Of a stretch of DNA of 5,271 nucleotides, positions 1 through 4,923 are shown one piece after another. The position numbers were made by a program, and so were the translations under genes. The notes under the pieces were generated by a model. The model searched no databases, was not told the origin of the DNA, and saw only the letters and a program-made list of their open reading frames with translations. Position 1 is the stretch's first letter. The number at the start of each line of letters is the position of its first letter. The stretch covers positions 1 to 5,271 of the forward strand of contig DOWI01000250.1 in assembly GCA_003519645.1 (NCBI GenBank), read 5' to 3'. Source of the DNA: Oscillospiraceae bacterium. Lineage in GTDB: Bacteria > Bacillota_A > Clostridia > Oscillospirales > Acutalibacteraceae.

Positions 1-655
1 TTCCGTCTTTACCATACAGGAAATCGGGGGCATCGAAAATAACGGATTTGAATAAATGACTGTGTGCTTCTTGCCACGGACCGAACCCTCCGCCAAAAAG
101 TTCTTCAAATGTCATAAGCCCCGATGTTGCCGCTCTGAATTTGGGTATCCTGACAATCATGATGTCCGGCACCTTGTTGTCCAGCTTCTCCGTGACTTCC
201 AGCAAGCGATTCACGTTTGCCGCATTGCCCTCGTAATCCACATTGACAAGCTGAGTTTCAATCTCCTTCGCTTTTTCATATAACAACTTAACATCGGATT
301 CCTTGCCGAAATCAGCCTGTTCAATCTGCCGTATGAAGTCCAGTACAATCTCTTTCAGTTCGTGCAAGAGGGAGACTTCCTCATCAATGGCATCGACCTT
401 TTTCCCAAGCACCTCTAAAACGACTTCTGAGCCGGATGTGTTGAATATCCGTTGGATATCCTTGATACTTATATTCAATTTACGTAAGATTAAGATTTGC
501 TCAAGCCGCTGGATGGCAGCTTCATCGTACAACCGATAGGCGTAATCATCGCTCCGGGTGCTTGTGATAAGCCCCATGTCCTCATAATATCGAAGTGTAC
601 GGGCGGATATATCATACTTGACGGATACATCCCGGATTTTAATTAGTTCATTCAT
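1..655 (-). CDS. MerR-family transcriptional regulator, C-terminus cut by the left window edge
   Basis: DNA-binding, ligand-responsive transcription activator of the MerR family; 218 residues are visible and the frame is still open at base 1. Residues 1-70 form the winged helix-turn-helix, with the family hallmark ARTLRYYEDMGLI at 18-30 and YRLYD at 40-44. Residues about 75-135 are a heptad-rich helix typical of the MerR dimerisation coiled coil. From about 163 (IMIVRIPKFRAATSG) the sequence has the opening strand of a GyrI-like/AraC effector-binding domain, which is expected to fill the missing part. The start is ATG at 655-653, with AAAGGAA eight bases upstream and a MerR-type promoter before it. 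It is clearly paralogous to the N-terminus of the frame at 1262-3937 (shared NELIKI, SLRYYE/TLRYYE, GLI, LRK and effector-domain onset). The family is certain; the inducer is unknown. Confidence 0.93.
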   Translation of the reverse strand, partial: MNELIKIRDVSVKYDISARTLRYYEDMGLITSTRSDDYAYRLYDEAAIQRLEQILILRKLNISIKDIQRIFNTSGSEVVLEVLGKKVDAIDEEVSLLHELKEIVLDFIRQIEQADFGKESDVKLLYEKAKEIETQLVNVDYEGNAANVNRLLEVTEKLDNKVPDIMIVRIPKFRAATSGLMTFEELFGGGFGPWQEAHSHLFKSVIFDAPDFLYGKDG

Positions 656-663
656 ACAATAAA

Positions 664-670
664 TTCCTTT
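664..670 (-). promoter_or_regulatory. Ribosome binding site of the left MerR gene
   Basis: AAAGGAA on the minus strand, eight bases before the ATG at 655-653. It fixes the start of the truncated MerR gene. It directly follows the CCAACGG arm (671-677) of an inverted repeat. Confidence 0.75.
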
Positions 671-708
671 CCGTTGGTATGAAATCAGTATAAACTATTC
701 CCCAACGG
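671..708. repeat. Perfect 7-bp inverted repeat spanning the -10 region
   Basis: CCGTTGG (671-677) and CCAACGG (702-708) are perfect inverted copies 24 bp apart. One arm sits in the promoter spacer, the other between the predicted start site and the ribosome binding site. A transcript reading through from the upstream GyrI-like gene could fold it into a hairpin beside the ribosome binding site. Function unproven. Confidence 0.45.
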
Positions 709-717
709 CAGAGTCAA
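687..717 (-). promoter_or_regulatory. MerR-type promoter with 19-bp spacer
   Basis: On the minus strand a -35 TTGACT (717-712) and a -10 TATACT (692-687) are separated by exactly 19 bp. Ordinary sigma-A promoters use 17 bp; the long spacer is the signature of promoters activated by MerR-family proteins, which untwist the DNA to align the two hexamers. Transcription would start near 680, giving a leader of about 25 nt before the left MerR gene. The natural inference is autoactivation by the gene's own product, although the paralogue encoded upstream could also act here. Confidence 0.85.
694..714. promoter_or_regulatory. Operator-like imperfect dyad in the promoter spacer
   Basis: Arms ACTATTCC (694-701) and GGCAGAGT (707-714) match at 6 of 8 positions around a 5-bp centre. 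The dyad fills the 19-bp spacer and enters the last three bases of the -35, which is where MerR-family dimers bind. Confidence 0.7.
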
Positions 718-731
718 GGTATTTAAAATAA

Positions 732-1262
732 TTATTTGGTTGTCAAATTTCCCGCTTTTTCATCCACAGAGAACATATACCCAAAGCGGTAATTCCCTTC
801 ATGCGGGCGGCCGGCCGTATATACCTCCGCGTGCCAATACGCGTGCGGGTATGGGATTCCTACGCCGTCCGCCAGTATTTTGTCGCGTGTGGCGTAATAG
901 GCCGAACCGAGCGCGCCATCATATTCGGCGGTTGTATATACGGCATACGCGGCATTCTCTGTCGGCACGTCGTAATAATCATATCCCTCCGGCACAGGCG
1001 TATCCGCTTTGAAAAAGCGCCCTGCAAGAAAGTGATTTTCGGAATCTACCTCATTCCCGTTATGGTGCATCATCGAACAAGTTTCGGTAATACCCGCTCC
1101 GTAATCAATAGCTAACGCTTCCAAAGCGGGCATAAACTCACCGATGCGTCCCCAAAGTACGCCCCAATCCTCTCCTGTGCGCCAAGCGTCAATACCGATG
1201 AAGCGAACCTTACCCAGCTTGATATATTTGAAACTCTCTTGCACTAATTTTTCGTTTCCCAT
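732..1262 (-). CDS. Standalone GyrI-like / AraC effector-binding domain protein
   Basis: A 176-aa cytoplasmic protein made of one GyrI-like small-molecule-binding domain (SHS2-type fold) without any DNA-binding part. Visible signs are the first strand KVRFIGIDAWRT (18-29), the helix around WGRIGEFMPALEAL (37-50), the strand AAYAVYTTAEY (104-114), and the closing HAYWHAEVYTAGRP (140-153), with a conserved-looking Glu146 and several Trp/Tyr residues that could line a ligand pocket. Relatives bind hydrophobic drugs, inhibit gyrase, or hydrolyse reactive small molecules; which applies here cannot be told. The ATG (1262-1260) overlaps the upstream stop as TAATG, and GGAGGG lies nine bases upstream, so translation is coupled to the preceding gene. 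The stop at 734-732 is only about 14 bp from the next promoter's -35. Family assignment is good, activity unknown. Confidence 0.88.
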   Translation of the reverse strand: MGNEKLVQESFKYIKLGKVRFIGIDAWRTGEDWGVLWGRIGEFMPALEALAIDYGAGITETCSMMHHNGNEVDSENHFLAGRFFKADTPVPEGYDYYDVPTENAAYAVYTTAEYDGALGSAYYATRDKILADGVGIPYPHAYWHAEVYTAGRPHEGNYRFGYMFSVDEKAGNLTTK

Positions 1263-2320
1263 TATTTTTCGCCCTCCGTTTTATTGATTCCATCAGTCAG
1301 CACCCGCACGATTTCATCCGTCACATTGGCAAACTCACGGATTTTTGCGACGATTTTTCCGCGCTTTTGCTTGTCCTGCAACACGCCCAGCGTGACGTTA
1401 AACCCGCCGCCGAGGATTTCAAGACTGTCAGTGTCATTTCGGTTGTTGTCGCCTCCCCACATTTCGGCTATTCGCCTGTACAGGCGGCTGACTTCTTCTA
1501 AAAAGCTCATGTCGGGGTTTAGTTCCTGCGCTCGCTGTAAAAAACCATGACAGCAGCTTCCGTTGGTGGCGAGGACGCACACATAATTCGTATGGTAGCC
1601 CCAAGGATCAAATTCTTCGGTGGTCATGTTGTCAAATTTACCGTTTTCAATATCTCTTGCCCACGCACGGAACGCCTCTGCGCCGAAACAGTATGTGTCG
1701 GTTTTTACGCTTTGCAGAGGGATTATATTTTTAACTGCCCTGCGGTAGACTTCGGCAAGCGGTAGATCCTCCTTTTTATCGCCCACAAAAATCCAACCGC
1801 TTTTATATTCGTAACCGTGAAAAGGTTTGGATTCAAAAACCTTATCTATTTCTACCCGCTCCGGTTCGTTCTTATCGCCCGTGATGTATAACAGAATTTT
1901 ACCGTAATCCTCATACCCGACAAATACGCCCTCCGGGTTTCCGCATTTAATCACCGGGATTCCCTTGTCGATGTAGGCAATCAGAGTTTGTAGATACATC
2001 TCGGTGTTTTTCAGAACCTCCTCGCTTGCAACATAAGTAGCGGCATATCCGCATTTAAGAAAGGTATCCTCAAAAAACCGAGCGGGGTTTTCATCTGACA
2101 AATAACTGGATATAGCTTCACCGGCAAAATTGGTATGACTGTAATGCTGTGTGAACATATCCCCGGTCAGCCCCGCGAAAAATTGATAATCGTAATCCGT
2201 TTCGCCTAAACACTCCATCACATATTTCATGCTGCCGTTAATCCAATAGTTTTCCCCGTATTCGCTGGTGACAAGGCGATGAATCGTCGAGATGATATTG
2301 TTGCTCTGTTTTGTAATCAT
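1262..2320 (-). CDS. Probable separate 352-aa gene inside the long frame (possible papain-like/BtrH-like fold)
   Basis: An alternative in-frame start at ATG 2320-2318 (codon 540 of the long frame) has AAAGAGGAG six bases upstream, better than chance within a coding region. The product opens like a natural N-terminus (MITKQSNNIISTIHRLV). Numbered from this start, YWINGSMKYVMECLGE (25-40) followed by FFAGLTGD (47-54), and IPVIKCGNPEGVFVGYEDYG (121-140), recall the two core segments of BtrH-N/C39-like papain folds. No Cys occupies the usual nucleophile position near residues 25-30, so a binding rather than a catalytic role is possible. A Cys-rich stretch, CVLATNGSCCHGFL, lies at 248-261, and the C-terminus is helical. 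From memory, proteins of this size occur alone in Clostridia; this could not be checked. The stop overlaps the GyrI-like gene start (TAATG). Independent translation is likely; the fold is a weak inference. Confidence 0.6.
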   Translation of the reverse strand: MITKQSNNIISTIHRLVTSEYGENYWINGSMKYVMECLGETDYDYQFFAGLTGDMFTQHYSHTNFAGEAISSYLSDENPARFFEDTFLKCGYAATYVASEEVLKNTEMYLQTLIAYIDKGIPVIKCGNPEGVFVGYEDYGKILLYITGDKNEPERVEIDKVFESKPFHGYEYKSGWIFVGDKKEDLPLAEVYRRAVKNIIPLQSVKTDTYCFGAEAFRAWARDIENGKFDNMTTEEFDPWGYHTNYVCVLATNGSCCHGFLQRAQELNPDMSFLEEVSRLYRRIAEMWGGDNNRNDTDSLEILGGGFNVTLGVLQDKQKRGKIVAKIREFANVTDEIVRVLTDGINKTEGEK

Positions 2321-3937
2321 AACAAGCTCCTCTTTCTTGATTTTATTTTTTGGTGTATACATAAGTTGTGAAACCTTGATTGAACGGAAATATCTCATGC
2401 TTTGCCCGTCGCCGCCGACAATAATCGGCAGGCATTCCTCTCGGTTCAAATCAAAGCTCATATAAGGGAAGTTCACACCGCAATATCGGATTTCATCATT
2501 CACGATAGCTACCAGATGGGTTTGTCCCAAAATCCACGTTACGCGATTGTAGCCGTCGTGGTTGATTTGTCCGCGTTTATTGAAGTGGTAGCGGTTTTTG
2601 AAAATCGGCTGATAGAAGGTAAGGGCTTCCATAGATAGGCGGTCATCTGGATTGTTCCCTGCATTTACGCAAAAAGCGAAGTTAATGTCGGAACCGTGGT
2701 GAATATCAAGCGACCCTTCGCTGCTGCCGTAGCCAAATTCTGCACGGGAAAAGTCGGTACGCCATTCAACATCCACCCGAAACGGAAACTTCACTGCCAC
2801 GTTCGTATTCAAAACCCGTGTGCCAATCCAGCCGGTGTACTCCACTTCGCCATTATCTAAAACCTTATAATGAGGGCTGTTAATCGGCGTCATCTTGTCC
2901 AGCGGTACATCAATTTCCCACAAAACCGGGTTGACTGCTTCTATTTCTGCGATGGTAATGTCGGTTATTTCTATTGGCGGGTCGAACAAAGCGGGGTCTG
3001 CCATCCGTTTTTTTACGGGAACCAACATCGTAACCAACTCCCGCTTGTCATCGGGAGAAATCAGGTCTTCCAGTAGAGTTGGATGGCGTGAAGTACCGTC
3101 TGTGCAGTAAGCAAACTGATAGTACGGGTTCGCATTAAGCTGACGCACAAGTGCGCGGAAGCATTGTCCCAAATCCTCATCCAGATAAATATTTACCGTC
3201 GCAAACAGCCCACCCGCAAAGGGGTAGTCCAAATACTCACTGTCATTGATGAAATCCTCCGAAACCCGTACCATCAGCACATCGCCTGCTTCGGTTTGAA
3301 ACTCAAACTGTTGGTGACTGCCGGATGCCGCCACCGACAACCCGTTTATCTGTATGTATCGCGAAAATCCCGAAAAATCACTTTCCTTTGTGCCGGGTTT
3401 ACGAAATGATGTCAGCACTCGCATAGGCGGCAAATCCACAATACTTATATCAAGCGGTTTTGCCAGTTTATCGCTGACATCGTCAAGCTCTGCAATAGTT
3501 ACAGGTTTTTGTTCTTCAAAAACTGCAAGCTGCTTATCCATCTCCTCATACAACAACGGGATAGCGGAAATTTTGGTTATACCGTTATCCAACATGGTCT
3601 GCAAAAAATCACCGACAATGCGTTTAAGTTCGGCAAGCGCACCGATTTCATCATCAATGGCGTGGATACGGTTGACAAAGGTTTCAACGACCACGCTCAT
3701 GCTTTCGCTTTCGTAAATCCGCAGAATGTCCTTGACTGGAATCTGCATTTTACGCAGCACCATGATTTGTTTTAGACGTTCGATAGTTCCCATGTTGTAA
3801 AAACGGTACTTCTCAAATTCTGGGCGGACGCTTTGAATTAGTCCGATTTGCTCATAATAACGCAGGCTCCGGGACGACAACCCAAGCTGTGTTGTTAAGT
3901 CGGTGATCTTGATAAGTTCGTTATTTTTTTTATCCAT
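1262..3937 (-). CDS. MerR-family regulator with GyrI-like and lectin-like domains, read in frame into a 352-aa C-terminal domain
   Basis: An 891-codon frame. Residues 1-75 are the MerR winged helix-turn-helix (SSRSLRYYEQIGLI at 21-34, KYRFYN at 43-48) and 80-140 the dimerisation helix. About 165-310 is a GyrI-like effector domain (onset DLPPMRVLTSFR, YPFAGGLFATVNIYL at 238-252, then NPYYQFAYC at 270-278). About 335-525 is a beta-rich domain resembling concanavalin-like/LamG folds (VEWRTDF at 390-396, NRVTWILGQTHLVAIVNDEI at 464-483). Residues 540-891 look like a different protein, described in the next entry. Ordinary MerR proteins are 130-300 aa, so this is exceptionally long. The start is ATG at 3937-3935 with AAGGAGG ten bases upstream and a 19-bp-spaced MerR-type promoter before it. 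Residues 530-540 hold a slippery A-run, a ribosome binding site and an internal ATG, so the natural product may stop near residue 531. The MerR call is firm; the single-polypeptide reading is uncertain. Confidence 0.85.
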   Translation of the reverse strand: MDKKNNELIKITDLTTQLGLSSRSLRYYEQIGLIQSVRPEFEKYRFYNMGTIERLKQIMVLRKMQIPVKDILRIYESESMSVVVETFVNRIHAIDDEIGALAELKRIVGDFLQTMLDNGITKISAIPLLYEEMDKQLAVFEEQKPVTIAELDDVSDKLAKPLDISIVDLPPMRVLTSFRKPGTKESDFSGFSRYIQINGLSVAASGSHQQFEFQTEAGDVLMVRVSEDFINDSEYLDYPFAGGLFATVNIYLDEDLGQCFRALVRQLNANPYYQFAYCTDGTSRHPTLLEDLISPDDKRELVTMLVPVKKRMADPALFDPPIEITDITIAEIEAVNPVLWEIDVPLDKMTPINSPHYKVLDNGEVEYTGWIGTRVLNTNVAVKFPFRVDVEWRTDFSRAEFGYGSSEGSLDIHHGSDINFAFCVNAGNNPDDRLSMEALTFYQPIFKNRYHFNKRGQINHDGYNRVTWILGQTHLVAIVNDEIRYCGVNFPYMSFDLNREECLPIIVGGDGQSMRYFRSIKVSQLMYTPKNKIKKEELVMITKQSNNIISTIHRLVTSEYGENYWINGSMKYVMECLGETDYDYQFFAGLTGDMFTQHYSHTNFAGEAISSYLSDENPARFFEDTFLKCGYAATYVASEEVLKNTEMYLQTLIAYIDKGIPVIKCGNPEGVFVGYEDYGKILLYITGDKNEPERVEIDKVFESKPFHGYEYKSGWIFVGDKKEDLPLAEVYRRAVKNIIPLQSVKTDTYCFGAEAFRAWARDIENGKFDNMTTEEFDPWGYHTNYVCVLATNGSCCHGFLQRAQELNPDMSFLEEVSRLYRRIAEMWGGDNNRNDTDSLEILGGGFNVTLGVLQDKQKRGKIVAKIREFANVTDEIVRVLTDGINKTEGEK
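1272..1277 (-). promoter_or_regulatory. Ribosome binding site of the GyrI-like gene
   Basis: GGAGGG on the minus strand, nine bases before the ATG of the GyrI-like gene and inside the last codons of the upstream frame. It supports the TAATG-overlap start. Confidence 0.75.
2327..2335 (-). promoter_or_regulatory. Internal ribosome binding site
   Basis: AAAGAGGAG on the minus strand, six bases before the in-frame ATG at 2320-2318. Its strength and spacing match the genuine starts in this window, supporting independent initiation inside the long frame. Confidence 0.65.
2343..2352 (-). other. A6 slippery site with TAA in the -1 frame at the domain joint
   Basis: On the minus strand the codons read CCA AAA AAT AAA, giving the heptamer A AAA AAT in the X XXY YYZ register (2351-2345). 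A -1 slip, or one extra A in the run (2351-2346), gives AAA AAA TAA with the stop at 2345-2343. That would end the regulator at 531 aa, 22 nt before the internal ATG. The site marks a possible frameshift mutation, a sequencing error or programmed slippage. Confidence 0.55.
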
Positions 3938-3947
3938 AACGGCATAA

Positions 3948-3954
3948 CCTCCTT
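3948..3954 (-). promoter_or_regulatory. Ribosome binding site of the long MerR gene
   Basis: AAGGAGG on the minus strand, ten bases before the ATG at 3937-3935. It fixes the start of the long frame. Confidence 0.85.
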
Positions 3955-3955
3955 T

Positions 3956-3985
3956 CGGTCATATTATAAGTCTACCACTTGACCG
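3956..3985. repeat. 6-bp inverted repeat spanning the -10 region
   Basis: CGGTCA (3956-3961) and TGACCG (3980-3985) are perfect inverted copies 18 bp apart. One arm overlaps the operator dyad, the other lies at the predicted start site directly before AAAGGAGG. It mirrors the layout of the repeat at 671-708. Short enough to be chance. Confidence 0.35.
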
Positions 3986-3999
3986 TGCGTCAAAGTCAA
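3963..3999 (-). promoter_or_regulatory. MerR-type promoter with two overlapping 19-bp registers
   Basis: Two -35/-10 pairs fit on the minus strand, each with exactly 19 bp between hexamers. One is TTGACT (3999-3994) with TAGACT (3974-3969); the other is TTGACG (3993-3988) with TATAAT (3968-3963). The two registers are offset by 6 bp. The first has the same geometry relative to its dyad as the promoter at 687-717; the second has the better -10. Either would drive the long MerR gene, probably under its own control. Confidence 0.75.
3977..3996. promoter_or_regulatory. Operator-like dyad of the long MerR gene
   Basis: ACTTGAC (3977-3983) and GTCAAAGT (3989-3996) pair over seven bases if one A is bulged; the core TTGAC/GTCAA is perfect with a 5-bp centre. 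A third GTCAA follows as a direct repeat at 3995-3999. The dyad lies in the spacer of the TTGACT/TAGACT pair and enters its -35 by three bases, the expected MerR binding position. Confidence 0.65.
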
Positions 4000-4013
4000 G
4001 GGGTGTTTTTTAA

Positions 4014-4310
4014 TTATTTTTTTATTTTCAAAATTTCATCACGGGTAATCATTGCCAGTTCACAGAGCGTTTTTTCGTCGGAAAAATCGGTAACAATATA
4101 GCTGTTGTCCTTAATCCCTGTTTCGAGGGATATTCCGTTTGCTTCAATATATGCGTCCCCGGCAACGGTCTTTTTCAAATACCATTTGTTTACACACAGC
4201 ACACCCAAATTTACGCCGTCCAAGCAAATATTATATGTTCCGAACATTTTCTTTGCCTTAACATCGCCCGCAGCTTTTAATTTTTCACACACAAAATCTT
4301 GAAAATCCAT
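4014..4310 (-). CDS. TfoX/Sxy N-terminal domain protein
   Basis: A 98-aa cytoplasmic protein consisting only of the TfoX N-terminal domain. The hallmark KKMFGTYNICLDGVNLGVLC (20-39) followed by NKWYLKKT (41-48) is the characteristic RxMFGxxGxY-type strand-turn region; the rest of the length fits this domain. In gamma-proteobacteria TfoX/Sxy controls competence through CRP and carries a second C-terminal domain, absent here, so that role should not be transferred. The short Bacillota homologues are of unknown function. The start ATG (4310-4308) follows the upstream TAA without any gap, and GGAGG lies eight bases upstream inside the preceding gene, which indicates translational coupling in one operon. 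The TAA at 4016-4014 is followed by the promoter of the long MerR gene with no visible terminator. Confidence 0.87.
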   Translation of the reverse strand: MDFQDFVCEKLKAAGDVKAKKMFGTYNICLDGVNLGVLCVNKWYLKKTVAGDAYIEANGISLETGIKDNSYIVTDFSDEKTLCELAMITRDEILKIKK

Positions 4311-4907
4311 TTAGCTGTCCTCCGATTCAAAAATAGTTACAAACAGACACATTCCACCGCCGGACACAATCGTTTCTTTAATTATCATTTTGCATTTCCG
4401 TTCGGGGAAGATGTATTTTATCACACTCAAAATGCTGCCCTTGCAACAATGACACCATGTGACCGAAATCGGCGTTTTCAACCCGTTTTTCAACACCTGA
4501 CATTCACAGCGACCACGGGCGATAACTGTGATGATTTTATCGCCATCAAGAGAAACGTCACCGCACCTTTTTAGCGGAGCGGTGGCGTTAAGATAGTAAA
4601 TGGCGGCGTGTAGATATTCGGCGTTATCGGCAAATTGCTTTCTCAGACGCCGAAACTCTTTCGCGTATATTGATTTTTCGTTTGAAAATAAACAGGCGCA
4701 ATGCTCCCGCACCTTGATGTGGGTTTCTTCATCGAGCAAGGTGTCAAGCCGTGCCGTAACAACACAAGCCCATTCCGCTTTCGCATGGGGGCTTGCACTG
4801 TCTTTTATACCATCCAGACCGCTTAAAACAGCGGTCTGTGTTTTCGCATCGGTATGATTTCCTAATTGTTCGCGCAAAACGCGTAGATGTCTAAATTCTT
4901 TTCCCAT
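4311..4907 (-). CDS. Cys-rich protein of unknown function, V4R-like C-terminus
   Basis: A 198-aa protein, probably cytoplasmic, with no signal peptide or membrane segment. The N-terminal two thirds is mainly helical and charged. The C-terminal third has CEC (134-136), WCHCCKGS (151-158), an intervening KYIFPERKCKMIIKETIVS stretch and a final GGGMCLFV (183-190). This order (Cys-rich segment, about 20 residues ending in an acidic ET, then a Gly-Cys-Phe strand) recalls the metal- or ligand-binding end of 4-vinyl-reductase (V4R) and related DUF6144-like proteins; this is a resemblance by eye, not a confirmed match. The start chosen is ATG 4907-4905: AAAGGAG lies nine bases upstream, and the gene then begins 14 nt after the previous stop. 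An earlier in-frame start at 4952 would overlap that gene by 31 nt and lacks support. Cotranscribed with its neighbours. Confidence 0.8.
   Translation of the reverse strand: MGKEFRHLRVLREQLGNHTDAKTQTAVLSGLDGIKDSASPHAKAEWACVVTARLDTLLDEETHIKVREHCACLFSNEKSIYAKEFRRLRKQFADNAEYLHAAIYYLNATAPLKRCGDVSLDGDKIITVIARGRCECQVLKNGLKTPISVTWCHCCKGSILSVIKYIFPERKCKMIIKETIVSGGGMCLFVTIFESEDS
4318..4323 (-). promoter_or_regulatory. Ribosome binding site of the TfoX-like gene
   Basis: GGAGGA on the minus strand inside the final codons of the preceding gene, about eight bases before the TfoX-like ATG. Confidence 0.75.
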
Positions 4908-4916
4908 GCTCACCAA

Positions 4917-4923
4917 CTCCTTT
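4917..4923 (-). promoter_or_regulatory. Ribosome binding site deciding the start at 4907
   Basis: AAAGGAG on the minus strand, nine bases before the ATG at 4907-4905 and overlapping the TAA of the upstream gene. It favours this start over the in-frame one at 4952. Confidence 0.8.

Noticed and set aside
56..539. Plus-strand open frames of 75 and 78 codons
   Set aside because: They lie opposite the MerR coding sequence, which has an unmistakable MerR N-terminus, ribosome binding site and promoter; their translations resemble no protein family.
740..1115. Plus-strand frames of 90 and 104 codons opposite the GyrI-like gene
   Set aside because: Arg- and His-rich shadow translations without a ribosome binding site; the minus-strand gene has clear family features.
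3354..3775. Plus-strand frames of 120 and 88 codons
   Set aside because: Ser-rich or low-information antisense shadows of the MerR coiled-coil region.
3979..3993. TTGAC/GTCAA dyad as a terminator of the TfoX-like operon
   Set aside because: The 5-bp stem is short, has no following U-run on the minus strand, and lies in a promoter spacer where an operator is expected.
3963..3999. TTGACT paired with TATAAT
   Set aside because: The spacer would be 25 bp, too long for sigma-A even with MerR-type activation; the two 19-bp pairings explain the same bases better.
4299..4857. Plus-strand frames opposite the V4R-like gene
   Set aside because: No ribosome binding site, and the minus-strand gene fits the packed operon with coupled start and stop codons.
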